Origin: Lysinibacillus sphaericus OT4b.31
GTDB taxonomy: Bacteria; Bacillota; Bacilli; Bacillales_A; Planococcaceae
Reading direction: 5' to 3'
Length of the DNA: 64,000 bases
Assembly: GCF_000392615.1 (NCBI RefSeq)
Contig: NZ_KB933398.1
Location: forward strand, 3,976,274-4,040,273
In this document: positions 55,178 through 63,711 of the stretch, piece by piece
How positions within the stretch are numbered: position 1 is the stretch's first letter
How the letters are laid out: each line of letters begins with the position of its first letter
Program-made: the position numbers and the translations under genes
The notes under the pieces: model-generated
The model's database searches: none
What the model was told of the DNA's origin: nothing
The model's input: only the letters and a program-made list of their open reading frames with translations

Positions 55178-56038
55178 TTAATATAACTTCTGATAAATCC
55201 GTTCATTTCCTACGATTTCTTTATACTTTGAATTAATCCCTTCACAGCGGAGTGTTTCCTTATCCCCTAAACATAAAAATCCATCCGGGCTTAAGCTATC
55301 ATAAAATAGCCTATGAACTTGGCTTTGTAAGCCCGGTGAAAAGTAAATTAACACATTGCGGCACATAATGACATGAAACTCATTAAACGACTGGTCTGTT
55401 ACTAAATTATGCTGTGCGAAAATAATATTTTTTAGTAAAGAAGGATGAAAGTAAGCATATTGATAATCGGTACTATAGTATTCTGAAAAAGCATCAATGC
55501 CCCCTGCAAGCATATAGTTTTTTGTGTATGCTTGCATTTTTTGAATAGGAAAAGCACCTTGTCTAGCTTTTTCTAAAACATGCTCATTCATATCCGTTGC
55601 ATAAATCACGCTTTTTTCAAGTAAACCCTCTTCTTGTAACAAAATAGCCATTGAGTACACTTCTTCACCTGTTGCACACCCTGCATGCCATATTCGAATT
55701 TCAGTGTAATTCCTTAAGTACGGTATCACTTCTTTACGGAAGGCTTTAAAAAAGCTAGGATTCCTAAACATCTCTGTTACATTAATTGAGAAATCATTTA
55801 GAAGTTGCTCTAAGAAACCCTCTTCATGAATTACTTTTTCAAGTAAACGAGAAACCGTTGGAATATTACTAATCCTCATCCTGTTATAAATTCGTCGTGA
55901 TATAGAGGAACGATTATATTGACGAAAATCAAAACCTGATAAACGGTAGACCGCTTCGAGTAATAAATCAATTTCCATATTTATATGTTGATTGGTCTCC
56001 AAGCTTAGCTCTGAGTTGTTGTGAAAGTCATTTGGCAT
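55178..56038 (-). CDS. rsbM: CheR-type methyltransferase, RsbM-like
   Basis: The 286-residue protein has the CheR N-terminal helical domain (FDFRQYNRSSISRRIYNRM) and SAM-binding domain (IRIWHAGCATGEEVYSMAIL, IYATDMNEHVLEKA, IMCRNVLIYF). In Bacillus cereus the matching protein RsbM methylates the hybrid kinase RsbK to lower its activity. The ATG at 56038 (MPNDFHN) lies 9 bases after AAAGGAG, and only 5 bases separate it from the kinase stop, so the two are cotranscribed. CheR of chemotaxis is an alternative, but the adjacent kinase and phosphatase favour RsbM. Confidence 0.85.
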   Translation of the reverse strand: MPNDFHNNSELSLETNQHINMEIDLLLEAVYRLSGFDFRQYNRSSISRRIYNRMRISNIPTVSRLLEKVIHEEGFLEQLLNDFSINVTEMFRNPSFFKAFRKEVIPYLRNYTEIRIWHAGCATGEEVYSMAILLQEEGLLEKSVIYATDMNEHVLEKARQGAFPIQKMQAYTKNYMLAGGIDAFSEYYSTDYQYAYFHPSLLKNIIFAQHNLVTDQSFNEFHVIMCRNVLIYFSPGLQSQVHRLFYDSLSPDGFLCLGDKETLRCEGINSKYKEIVGNERIYQKLY

Positions 56039-56043
56039 ACCTA

Positions 56044-58794
56044 TTAACTCCTTTTGGAAACTAGCCATACTCGTAATACAGATACTAATTGGTCTAAATT
56101 CAATGGCTTACTAATATAATCAGAAGCGCCTGCCTCTAAAGATTTATCTCGATCATTCCTCATGGCTTTCGCAGTTAAAGCTATTATTGGTAAATCCGTA
56201 AGCTTCATTTGCTTACGAATGATAGACATCGTTTCATATCCATCCATATTCGGCATCATAATGTCCATGAGAATTAAATCAATTTTGGCATTAGTTTGCA
56301 TAACATCTAAGCATTCTAAGCCATCTTTTGCGACGAGAATATTCATACCTCTTTTTTCAAGCGCCGTTTTTAATGCATAAATATTACGATAATCATCGTC
56401 GACAATTAATATTTTTTTATCATGAAAAACATCCACTTCATTTTGGGCATCCTGATAGCTTTCATCAAATGTTTCTTCTATTACTTCTATTTTCTCATTA
56501 ACTACGGTTGTAGCCATAACCTCGGCAAAAGTAAGGTTAGAACATGTCTCCTCGTTGATGCCATTCGGTAAACTTGGCAGAGTAAGCGTAAAGCTACTGC
56601 CTTTCCCCTCTTCACTTTGTAAGGACACCCATCCTCCAAGTAATTTGGCGAATTCTTTACAAATAGATAAACCTAGACCAGTTCCGCCATACTTACGCAC
56701 AGTAGCACCGTCTGCCTGCTGGAATGATTCAAAGATTAGTTGATGTTTGTCCTTCGGAATACCTATACCGGTATCTGACACAGTGATTTCCAGCCATTCA
56801 TTACTAATCTCTTGCATATTATTTGTTAACTGTTCATTTGCAAGTTGTTCAATACTTAGATTTACAGAACCTTCTTCCGTGAATTTAAAAGCATTGGATA
56901 ATAAATTCTTTAAAATTTGCAAAAATCTCTTCTCATCCGTAAAGAAAACATCCACTACATTTTCAGCTATTGTCATTTGAAAATCTAGCTTCTTTTTGTG
57001 TGCGACTGGCGAGAAAATTTGCTCTAATTGTAGTGGCACTTCACTTACATTTACTTCTCCAAATATTATATCTAATTTTCCAGCTTCAACTTTTGATAGA
57101 TCCAATATGTCATTAATTAATGCAAGTAAGTCTTCCCCCGAGGAATGGATTACACTAGCAAATTCTGCTTCCTCCTCTGTTAGACTGTTACGACTATTTT
57201 CAGCTAACATTTCAGATAAAATTAAAATACTATTCAGTGGTGTTCTCAATTCGTGAGACATATTGGCTAAAAATTCGGACTTATAATTAGAATTAAGTAA
57301 AAGCTGCTCAGCACTTTCTTCTAAATCTCTTTTGGCTATTTCTAGTTCTCTTGATTTTGTTTCTGCATCTTTCGTTCTTTCTTCCAGCTGTTCATTAATC
57401 ATTGTAAGTTCTTCTGTCTGCATTTGTAATTCTTCCGATTGCGTTTGTAGCTCTTCGGATTGTACCTGTAATTCTTCTGTCATCGCTCTCGAGTCATTTA
57501 ATAAACGGACGATTTCCATGCGACCTAAAATACTATTCACAGTTAGTCCAAAAGTTTCAACGATTTGTTTTACTAATTCCTGTTGTAACTTTGTGTAGTT
57601 GGTCATTGTCGCCAATTCAACAATAGCTATGACCTCCTCTTCAAATATAATCGGAATCATAAAGATGCTCTTAGGAGGTGCTTCTCCTAAGCCTGTTCCA
57701 ATTACTCGATAATCATTAGGAATATCGTTATAAATATATATCTGTTTGTCAGAAGCACATTGTCCAATTAAACCCTGTCCTATTTTGAAACGTTCCATTC
57801 CAATATTATCGCTTGCGTCTGCAAACGCAGCCCTTTTCACAAAATGGATTTCATTATTATTCATTTCACGCACATAAAATGCACCAAGTGAGGATTGTGT
57901 CTTTTGCGCTATTTCTGACAGGAAGATTTCCGCTAATTGCGTAATTGCGGATATCCCTTGATATTTTGTGACAATTTCAGCAACGTTGGACTGCAACCAT
58001 TCCCGTTTCTCAAGTGTATCTAAAAGCTCATTGGTTGCATCGGCAAGAGCGTTAATCTCATCGTTTGTTTTTACATGGATTCTTCCTTTATGCTTGCCCT
58101 TTGAAGCAGCAATTACTTTAATTGCCTCTGTAACTTCTGTTATTGTTTTTACAATGGAACGAGAAATTCCACTAGCGATTACAATAGCAATAACCGAAAC
58201 AAGTACCAATAACCCGAATAACCCGCTTGTTAAATTACTATTTTTTTTATCCAATTGGTTTGCTTTGGTTTGAGTCAAAACATTTTCAGCTGTACGGAAC
58301 GATGCAAATTGCTTGCGCATCGTCTCCATATCCTTACGACCAATATCCACTTTAAAAAATTCCCTTAGCTCTGCTGTGTTATTATCTTTTTTTAGCTTAA
58401 TTGTTGTATCACCTGATGTAGCAACCCAATGCTCTATCGTGGCCTTTATTTCTTCTAACTTCTCTTGTTGATTTGGTTTATCATCTAATAGTTGATGAAG
58501 CTCATTAAAATCAACCTTCCAATTTTTCGAAGCATTGTCGTATGGTTCTAAGTAACTTAATTCACCTGTAATAATATATCCCCGTTGACTGGATTCCATA
58601 TCCAATATATATTTTTCAATACTATTTGTTAGCGCTTGTACCTGAGAATCATACTTTATAATAAAATTTCTTTCCTTTTGTAGCGATGTAATTTGATTAT
58701 TTAATATGATAACCGACGCAAGTAAACAAAGAATGATAACTATATAGCCTATAGTAATCTTAGAACGAATACCTAATTTTAATTTACTATACAT
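56044..58794 (-). CDS. rsbK: CHASE3-GAF hybrid sensor histidine kinase, RsbK-like
   Basis: The 916-residue kinase has a membrane helix near 15-35, a CHASE3 domain to about 180 (DMESSQRGYIITGELSYLEP), a second helix near 190-212, a HAMP region, a GAF domain at about 280-420, a QSEEL-repeat coiled coil (430-495), HisKA with FLANMSHELRTPLNS near 510, a HATPase domain (DTGIGIPKDKHQLIFESFQQ, GTGLGLSICKEFA) and a C-terminal receiver with aspartate in LILMDIMMPNMDG. This order matches RsbK of Bacillus cereus. A GGAAGG ribosome site touches the tandem 121-bp repeats upstream. Confidence 0.88.
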   Translation of the reverse strand: MYSKLKLGIRSKITIGYIVIILCLLASVIILNNQITSLQKERNFIIKYDSQVQALTNSIEKYILDMESSQRGYIITGELSYLEPYDNASKNWKVDFNELHQLLDDKPNQQEKLEEIKATIEHWVATSGDTTIKLKKDNNTAELREFFKVDIGRKDMETMRKQFASFRTAENVLTQTKANQLDKKNSNLTSGLFGLLVLVSVIAIVIASGISRSIVKTITEVTEAIKVIAASKGKHKGRIHVKTNDEINALADATNELLDTLEKREWLQSNVAEIVTKYQGISAITQLAEIFLSEIAQKTQSSLGAFYVREMNNNEIHFVKRAAFADASDNIGMERFKIGQGLIGQCASDKQIYIYNDIPNDYRVIGTGLGEAPPKSIFMIPIIFEEEVIAIVELATMTNYTKLQQELVKQIVETFGLTVNSILGRMEIVRLLNDSRAMTEELQVQSEELQTQSEELQMQTEELTMINEQLEERTKDAETKSRELEIAKRDLEESAEQLLLNSNYKSEFLANMSHELRTPLNSILILSEMLAENSRNSLTEEEAEFASVIHSSGEDLLALINDILDLSKVEAGKLDIIFGEVNVSEVPLQLEQIFSPVAHKKKLDFQMTIAENVVDVFFTDEKRFLQILKNLLSNAFKFTEEGSVNLSIEQLANEQLTNNMQEISNEWLEITVSDTGIGIPKDKHQLIFESFQQADGATVRKYGGTGLGLSICKEFAKLLGGWVSLQSEEGKGSSFTLTLPSLPNGINEETCSNLTFAEVMATTVVNEKIEVIEETFDESYQDAQNEVDVFHDKKILIVDDDYRNIYALKTALEKRGMNILVAKDGLECLDVMQTNAKIDLILMDIMMPNMDGYETMSIIRKQMKLTDLPIIALTAKAMRNDRDKSLEAGASDYISKPLNLDQLVSVLRVWLVSKRS

Positions 58795-58809
58795 GTAATT
58801 CCTTCCTTT

Positions 58810-59050
58810 TATCCCGTATTAACGGTCAGTAAGATACTCTCCTCAAGTGGAGAGCACAACTGTCCGTAAAAACCCGATTGGTTCAACTATCTATCAGCGG
58901 GGATAAAACTCCCACTGATTGAAGTTTCACTTTATCCCGTATTAACGGTCAGTAACATGCTCTCCTCAAGTGGAGAGCACAACTGTCCGTAAAAACCCGA
59001 TTGGTTTAACTATCAATCAGTGGGGGAAAAACCACTGATTGAAGTTTCAC
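58810..59050. repeat. Two tandem copies of a 121-bp structured repeat
   Basis: The first copy (58810-58930) and second (58931-59050) both start TTTATCCCGTATTAACGGTC and end TTGAAGTTTCAC, with a few differences. Each contains two hairpins: CTCTCC-TCAAGT-GGAGAG, flanked by outer arms ACGG-T-CAG and CTG-T-CCGT, and a second one ATCAGTGG / CCACTGAT in copy 2 (weaker in copy 1). A third copy begins (TTTAT) and stops. The array lies directly before the rsbK-like start on the minus strand. It resembles dispersed Bacillus intergenic repeats. Confidence 0.9.
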
Positions 59051-59202
59051 TTTATTTGTCTTGTAACTATCTTATCAGTATAATAGGCGAAACAAAAATA
59101 ACAAAATAACTTCTCCTTGCGCATTTTATGTATTGAACGAAGTGTTGTAGAAATTCATATACTTCTATGATGCACTATCTTGAAAATAAGGGGAGAAAAG
59201 AT

Positions 59203-60390
59203 GTGGATATATTTGTAAGTCCGGGGGATTCATTTTGGCATTTCAGTGAAGTATTTAAAATTCCCCTCCAACTCATTATTGATTCCAACCGACATATTAA
59301 CCCACAAATACTTCAGGTTGGACAACGCATTCGAATTCCAGGATTTGTTACAACCGATTATCAAATCCAACAAGGGAACACTTTATGGCAAATTGCTCAA
59401 AATCGAAATCTTCCTATCCAGGCCATTCTACTTGTCAATCCCAATCTTAATCCTAATCGTCTGCAAATCGGCCAGACCATTCACGTCCCTCAGAGGATTA
59501 CCTGGAGGCTCGTAAATGGCAAACAAGATTATGACTATAACATTATGATGAGCGATCTGAAAAAACTACAAATCGCCTATCCGTTCATCCAAAGTTCTTC
59601 CATTGGCAATTCTGTATTAGCACGAGAAATTCCTGAGATTTTAGTCGGGAATGGCTCTAAACGAGTTCATTATAATGGCTCATTTCATGCGAATGAGTGG
59701 ATTACTACTCCTATCATTTTGACATTTCTAAATGATTACTTGCTCTCTCTGACAAACCAAACTACAATTCGTGGACTTTCTACCTCTCCTCTATACCAGC
59801 AAACATCGCTATCCATTGTTCCGATGGTTAATCCGGATGGCGTCCATTTAGTACTAAATGGGCCGCCAGACGATGAATTAGGAAAAAAACTAATAGGTTG
59901 GAATAATGGCAGTTCCGACTTTTCTGGCTGGAAGGCGAATATAAATGGTGTCGATTTGAACGACCAGTTTCCCGCCCAGTGGGAATTAGAAAGTGCGCGC
60001 AATCCGAAAACGCCAGGTCCCCGTGATTACGGAGGTAAAAGTCCCCTTTCCGAACCTGAGTCCATTGCGATGGCCGAGTTGACAAGAAAACGTGATTTTG
60101 CAAGAGTCTTGGCTTTTCATACTCAGGGAAGAGTCATCTTTTGGGGATTTGAAAATCTTGAACCACCTGAGTCTGAAGTATTGGTGAATGAGTTTAGTCG
60201 AGTAAGTGGCTATGAGCCTGTTCAATCAGCTGGCAGCTATGCAGGCTATAAGGATTGGTTCATTCAAGATTGGCGACGACCCGGTTTTACCGTGGAATTA
60301 GGTAGCGGTACAAATCCACTGCCATTAAACCAGTTTGATGAAATCTATCAAGAAGCATTAGGGATCTTTCTTGCAGGGTTGTATTTATAG
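59203..60390 (+). CDS. LysM-M14 gamma-D-glutamyl-L-diamino acid endopeptidase I
   Basis: The 395-residue enzyme cuts the gamma-D-Glu-diamino acid bond in peptidoglycan stem peptides. Two LysM modules occupy residues 1-100 (IFVSPGDSFWHFSEVF, IQQGNTLWQIAQN), followed by an M14 carboxypeptidase-type domain with zinc ligands in SFHANEWITTP and in VLAFHTQGR, and the catalytic glutamate in FTVELGSGTNP. The sequence closely resembles ENP1 of Bacillus sphaericus as I recall it, including length. The GTG at 59203 lies 7 bases after GGGGAG. No signal peptide is seen, as in ENP1. Confidence 0.93.
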   Translation: MDIFVSPGDSFWHFSEVFKIPLQLIIDSNRHINPQILQVGQRIRIPGFVTTDYQIQQGNTLWQIAQNRNLPIQAILLVNPNLNPNRLQIGQTIHVPQRITWRLVNGKQDYDYNIMMSDLKKLQIAYPFIQSSSIGNSVLAREIPEILVGNGSKRVHYNGSFHANEWITTPIILTFLNDYLLSLTNQTTIRGLSTSPLYQQTSLSIVPMVNPDGVHLVLNGPPDDELGKKLIGWNNGSSDFSGWKANINGVDLNDQFPAQWELESARNPKTPGPRDYGGKSPLSEPESIAMAELTRKRDFARVLAFHTQGRVIFWGFENLEPPESEVLVNEFSRVSGYEPVQSAGSYAGYKDWFIQDWRRPGFTVELGSGTNPLPLNQFDEIYQEALGIFLAGLYL

Positions 60391-60424
60391 TTGTAAACGA
60401 ATAATTCGGCTTTATATTAGTCAA

Positions 60425-60475
60425 AAATCCGATAATCTTTAGGTTAAGGTAACCTTTGTTTATCGGATTTACTTT
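60425..60475 (+). terminator. Terminator of the endopeptidase gene
   Basis: AAATCCGATAA and TTATCGGATTT form an 11-bp stem enclosing an inner AGGTT / AACCT pairing, followed by ACTTTTTC. Confidence 0.85.
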
Positions 60476-60514
60476 TTCAGTAGTCGTTATAGAAAGTCCG
60501 TGAGATGCAGTGTA

Positions 60515-60805
60515 CTACAGAAATTTTACAGTCGAAACCTTCGTACAATTTCCGTACCATGTCCCAGTTTGCTGGATTCGAATATTTCTCCCCCGTGTGC
60601 AACGGTTAATTGTTTCGTAATACTCATCTTCAAGCCAGATCCGCTCGTTTTCTCTCGAAGTGTACGCCCAATCATCTGAAATTCTTCTTGCGACCAGTGG
60701 ATAGAGAGCAGATTTAAGCACATGAGCATAGCCCTTTATGGAGGATAAGGGTGTTATCAAATCACGGGAAACGCCGACTATCCATTCCTCTCGTCTGAAG
60801 AACAC
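60515..60805 (-). pseudogene. Sensor histidine kinase remnant
   Basis: Two overlapping minus-strand frames give the start and end of a kinase core: EEWIVGVSRDLITPLSSIKG, a HisKA box in which the expected histidine is arginine (VSHDL to VSRDL), and then after a frameshift GSGLKMSITKQLTVAHGGEI with SKLGHGTEI, the end of a HATPase domain. The roughly 80-100 residues between them are missing. It is certainly non-functional as a kinase. No intact partner regulator is adjacent. The surrounding 60476-61091 holds no other recognisable gene. Confidence 0.75.
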
Positions 60806-61091
60806 CCTATAGTTGAACCATTACCTCAGCCAAATGCCTAAGTATTTAATTTAGCTATACCGGCAAAAATTTCACTGGATGTATATCCTGTGTAATTTTT
60901 TTATTCCTTGTAACACCGTACATAGCTAGACGACGAAAGTTGCATCAATATTTTTTTAGTCCATTTCATAAAACCTTTGTGGGTGCTCAAATTTATTTCC
61001 AGAATTTTTTCATTTATTACTTTGACAGGCAGAGTAATCTTTGCTAATATTACTCTACCAGATAGAACAATATTATCTAAGTAGGTGACTT

Positions 61092-61421
61092 ATGGTTCGA
61101 AGTGATATCATCCGCGGACACTTGGATTCAATTATTTTGCGGCTAATTTCAGAGAAAGATCGATATGGCTATGAAATATCTCAAGAAATTAGTCTCCGTA
61201 CAAATAATCGTTTTCAAATCAAAGAAGCAACTTTATACGCAATTTTTCAGCGTTTAGAGAAAAGAGAAATTATTGAAGCCTATTATGGTGATATTTCTCA
61301 TGGAGGCAAACGAAAGTATTACCGTATTACCCCATTAGGTAAAGCCTATTTAAACGAGCTAGTAAAAGAATGGATGGAAGTGAAGGAAATTATCGATTTA
61401 TTTATGGAGGGCTTAGAATGA
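61092..61421 (+). CDS. PadR-family transcriptional regulator
   Basis: The 109-residue regulator has the PadR winged helix: RGHLDSIILRLISEKDRYGY at the N terminus, FQIKEATLYAIFQRLEKREI as the recognition region, and GGKRKYYRITPLGKAYL as the wing. PadR proteins of this small type usually repress the downstream HAAS-membrane operon. The gene overlaps the next start by ATGA, so translation is coupled. The operator should lie within 61020-61091, where TCTACCAGATAGA-like sequence occurs, but I could not define it firmly. Confidence 0.93.
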   Translation: MVRSDIIRGHLDSIILRLISEKDRYGYEISQEISLRTNNRFQIKEATLYAIFQRLEKREIIEAYYGDISHGGKRKYYRITPLGKAYLNELVKEWMEVKEIIDLFMEGLE

Positions 61422-61825
61422 AAAAGATAAAAAATCATATTGATGAGTTGTTTAAAGATATTCCTCGTAATAATGAGACAGAAATGGTGAAACAAGAAAT
61501 TATTCAAAACCTTGAAGAAAAAGTATTTTATTTGATGGAGCAAGGAAAAGAAGAAGATGACGCGATTAATAAAGCCATCGTTGAGTTCGGAGATATTGAA
61601 GATTTAAGAAATGAATTAGGTGTGAAAAAACCAGAAACTAAAAACATGGCTAAATTAAATTTAGAATTTTCGGTTTGGGGCAGTACTTTAATTATTGCTT
61701 TATTTCTTTTTATCAATCTTTACTATACACCAAATACAATTTGGGCAATCTACCCAATCTTCGCAATATTATGGTGGCCTCTATCCATGTACTTCGTTTG
61801 GTCACGTAAGAAATGGAGGGAGTAA
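61418..61825 (+). CDS. HAAS-domain protein with a membrane tail (PadR partner)
   Basis: The 135-residue protein has an N-terminal HAAS domain (residues 1-65: DELFKDIPRNNETEMVKQEI, DDAINKAIVEFGDIEDLRNE) followed by two hydrophobic segments. The second half contains TPNTIWAIYP and LWWPLSMYF, the same unit that is repeated four times in the next protein. The ATG at 61418 overlaps the padR stop. It likely relays a membrane state to PadR; this is inferred from other PadR-HAAS pairs. Confidence 0.85.
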   Translation: MKKIKNHIDELFKDIPRNNETEMVKQEIIQNLEEKVFYLMEQGKEEDDAINKAIVEFGDIEDLRNELGVKKPETKNMAKLNLEFSVWGSTLIIALFLFINLYYTPNTIWAIYPIFAILWWPLSMYFVWSRKKWRE

Positions 61826-61827
61826 TT

Positions 61828-62487
61828 ATGAAACATTATATTAGTTTTTCCGTAGCAGGTAGCCTGATGACCATGATATTTTTAGCAATGGTGAATTATA
61901 TAACATCACCACAAACGATTTGGTTTATTTATCCTTGTTTACTTCTTTTACTATGGCCGATCACTATATATTTTATGTCAAAGAAATTATACAAACAGTA
62001 TTCTGTATTCTGTAGTATTATGGTCATCGCTTTCCTGACAATCGAAAATTATTTATTTTCACCTAATCATTTATGGATTATGTATGCCTTTTACCCAATA
62101 TTATGGTGGCCCATCCTCATGTTTTTAGAGGAAAAAGCAAAATCGTTGAAAGTCGCACTTTTTGGCTGTGCGAGCACCATCATTTATTATTTTATCTTAA
62201 ATCTTGTCATGTCCCCTCAATATCCATGGGCTATTTATCCAGCATTTTTAGTCATATGGTGGCCCTTGGCTCTATATCATGCTCAGAAAAAAACATTCGT
62301 TGCGTTCTCTATTTACGCTAGCATACTCATCAGCATCTTTTTTATTACAGTAAATGCAGTTTCCTCACCAGGAACAATATGGGCTATTTATCCAATCTTT
62401 TTAGTGATGTGGTGGCCACTAAGTATGTACTTTTACGTCTATAAAAGAAAGATGTATAAAGCTACAACTTTTCCGAAAAGGGTATAG
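61828..62487 (+). CDS. Membrane protein of four 51-residue repeats
   Basis: The 219-residue protein consists of four consecutive two-helix units. SP-x(2)-W-x-I/M-Y/A-x-P-type sequence begins at residues 27, 78, 129 and 180, and W(W)P-x(3)-MY-type sequence at about 43, 94, 145 and 196, each exactly 51 residues apart. The helices between are hydrophobic, giving about eight membrane segments. The same unit ends the upstream HAAS protein. GGAGGGAG lies before the ATG at 61828, 2 bases after the upstream stop. No known family is recognised beyond a loose likeness to 2TM domains. Confidence 0.8.
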   Translation: MKHYISFSVAGSLMTMIFLAMVNYITSPQTIWFIYPCLLLLLWPITIYFMSKKLYKQYSVFCSIMVIAFLTIENYLFSPNHLWIMYAFYPILWWPILMFLEEKAKSLKVALFGCASTIIYYFILNLVMSPQYPWAIYPAFLVIWWPLALYHAQKKTFVAFSIYASILISIFFITVNAVSSPGTIWAIYPIFLVMWWPLSMYFYVYKRKMYKATTFPKRV

Positions 62488-62500
62488 CTTGTACTAAAAA

Positions 62501-62541
62501 TGCAATCGCCAATATTTTCAGCTTGATATTAGCGATTGCAT
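62501..62541 (+). terminator. Hairpin terminator after the PadR operon
   Basis: TGCAATCGCCAATAT and ATATTAGCGATTGCA pair over 15 bases with one mismatch and a 10-base loop. The T tract after it is weak, so termination may be partial. Confidence 0.65.
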
Positions 62542-62632
62542 GTTACTTTATTTATTTTTGTATGTTCTTGCAATTCCAATTTAATGACACAGGAAATCAT
62601 TGTCCGATAAACTTCTTCAACTATATCAGTAT

Positions 62633-62788
62633 TTACATCATTTTCATGTGCAGTCTTTCTTTTTCAATTACTGCCTCGATTCTATGTGTAAGAGAAAAGA
62701 TTATTAACGTCATGTTCATTGTATATAATGATAGACCTAACTTTCCCCAGGAAATACTTCCCCAAAGATAATAAAAATTCTTATTCAT
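62633..62788 (-). pseudogene. Possible MFS transporter N-terminal remnant
   Basis: A minus-strand frame from an ATG at 62788 encodes 51 residues beginning MNKNFYYLWGSISWGKLGLS and LYTMNMTLIIFSLT, which resembles the first helix of major facilitator transporters. It then stops, and downstream DNA reads in another frame. GGGAG lies 5 bases before the ATG. It is most likely a truncated gene. The rest of 62542-63000 shows only a fragment of the 121-bp repeat. Confidence 0.35.
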
Positions 62789-62848
62789 CTTTACTCCCAT
62801 TTGCTGTAAAATTACTTACTTTTATCTACAGTTTATATCGTTTGCCCA

Positions 62849-62865
62849 AAAGTGAAACTTCAATC
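62849..62865 (-). repeat. Fragment of the 121-bp repeat, inverted
   Basis: AAAGTGAAACTTCAATC is the exact reverse complement of the junction GATTGAAGTTTCACTTT of the tandem repeat at 58810-59050. Confidence 0.6.
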
Positions 62866-63000
62866 GAGCTTTTACAGTCCGTTCATCGACCGCCTCGTTC
62901 ACTCGGGATCAAGAGACTAAAGTATATTGGCAGTACGATAAATTAATTATATACTTACTATATAATTTAAATTGTAAATATTTTAACGGGCTGTGATCAA

Positions 63001-63414
63001 ATGTCAAATAATAGTCAAATGAAACATGTGGAAATCATTATGAAAGAAATGCTTGAAATACAACAAAAATCTATGATGTTTGTCAACCTTCTCTCAGAAG
63101 GTGAGTCTCTATCTCAGAACCAGCTGATACTTCTTCTTCAGCTAAAAATCAATGGTGGCATGAAAGCAACTGAAATAGCTGATTTTTTCACTGTAACACC
63201 TGGAGCTATTACATCGATGTGCGATAAATTGGAGAAATTAAACTTAGTGCAACGGATTAGAGAAAGCAAAGACAGACGTGTCGTGAAAATGGTGTTAACG
63301 GCTGATGGGGAAGTGAAGGTACAAGAAATATTCTTGAAATTACCACAAGAAAAACTAATTGATATTGCCAAAGTGCTAATTGATGTTAATCAGTTAATGA
63401 AAAAAATTTTTTAG
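63001..63414 (+). CDS. MarR-family transcriptional regulator
   Basis: The 137-residue regulator has a winged helix with MKATEIADFFTVTPGAITSM as helix-turn-helix (residues 52-71), LVQRIRESKDRRVVKMVLTA as the wing with the DR motif, and helical dimer ends. Such regulators often control nearby transporters; none intact is next to it, and only an MFS-like remnant lies to its left. It is followed by a strong terminator. No operator was recognised. Confidence 0.92.
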   Translation: MSNNSQMKHVEIIMKEMLEIQQKSMMFVNLLSEGESLSQNQLILLLQLKINGGMKATEIADFFTVTPGAITSMCDKLEKLNLVQRIRESKDRRVVKMVLTADGEVKVQEIFLKLPQEKLIDIAKVLIDVNQLMKKIF

Positions 63415-63438
63415 GATTTCATTTTTATGAAATGCTCT

Positions 63439-63487
63439 GACTGTAGACAAACTCAAAAAAAATTTGAGTTTGTCTACAGTCTTTTTT
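63439..63487 (+). terminator. Terminator of the marR gene
   Basis: GACTGTAGACAAACTCAAA and TTTGAGTTTGTCTACAGTC form a perfect 19-bp stem with a 5-base loop followed by TTTTTT. The stem is unusually long. Confidence 0.92.
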
Positions 63488-63496
63488 CTTTTAAAC

Positions 63497-63570
63497 ATAG
63501 AAGATCTATATGAACATGTTGCTTTCCGCTACGGCGGACGCTTTTCGCGGGCATGGCGTCAGTCCATATC
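63497..63570. repeat. Dispersed repeat, copy B with GC-rich hairpin
   Basis: Positions 63497-63533 match copy A at 43797-43835. The copy continues with GGCGGACGCTTTTCGCGGGC, a GC-rich segment like repeats common between Bacillus genes. It is not preceded by a usable start codon, so the short open frame across it is probably not a gene. No other feature was recognised in 63571-63711. Confidence 0.7.
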
Positions 63571-63711
63571 TGTCAACTTTAGATTTCCAACCATTCATTT
63601 GTTTAATTTTTCAAGAAGAATGGTGTGTTTTATTTCTTTTGAAAAAGGGTACTAGTATTTTTAGGAATGCCAAATAGACCATCTGATTCAAGATGGCATT
63701 CTATGGTTTTC

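Noticed and set aside
58810..59050. CRISPR array
   Set aside because: There are only two units, they abut without spacers, and each unit is 121 bases with internal hairpins, unlike CRISPR repeats.
62523..62771. 82-residue hydrophobic plus-strand frame after the PadR operon
   Set aside because: It starts inside a terminator hairpin, lacks a ribosome site, and lies opposite an MFS-like N-terminal remnant that explains its hydrophobic codons.
63464..63655. 63-residue plus-strand frame after marR
   Set aside because: It starts within the marR terminator and runs through a dispersed repeat.
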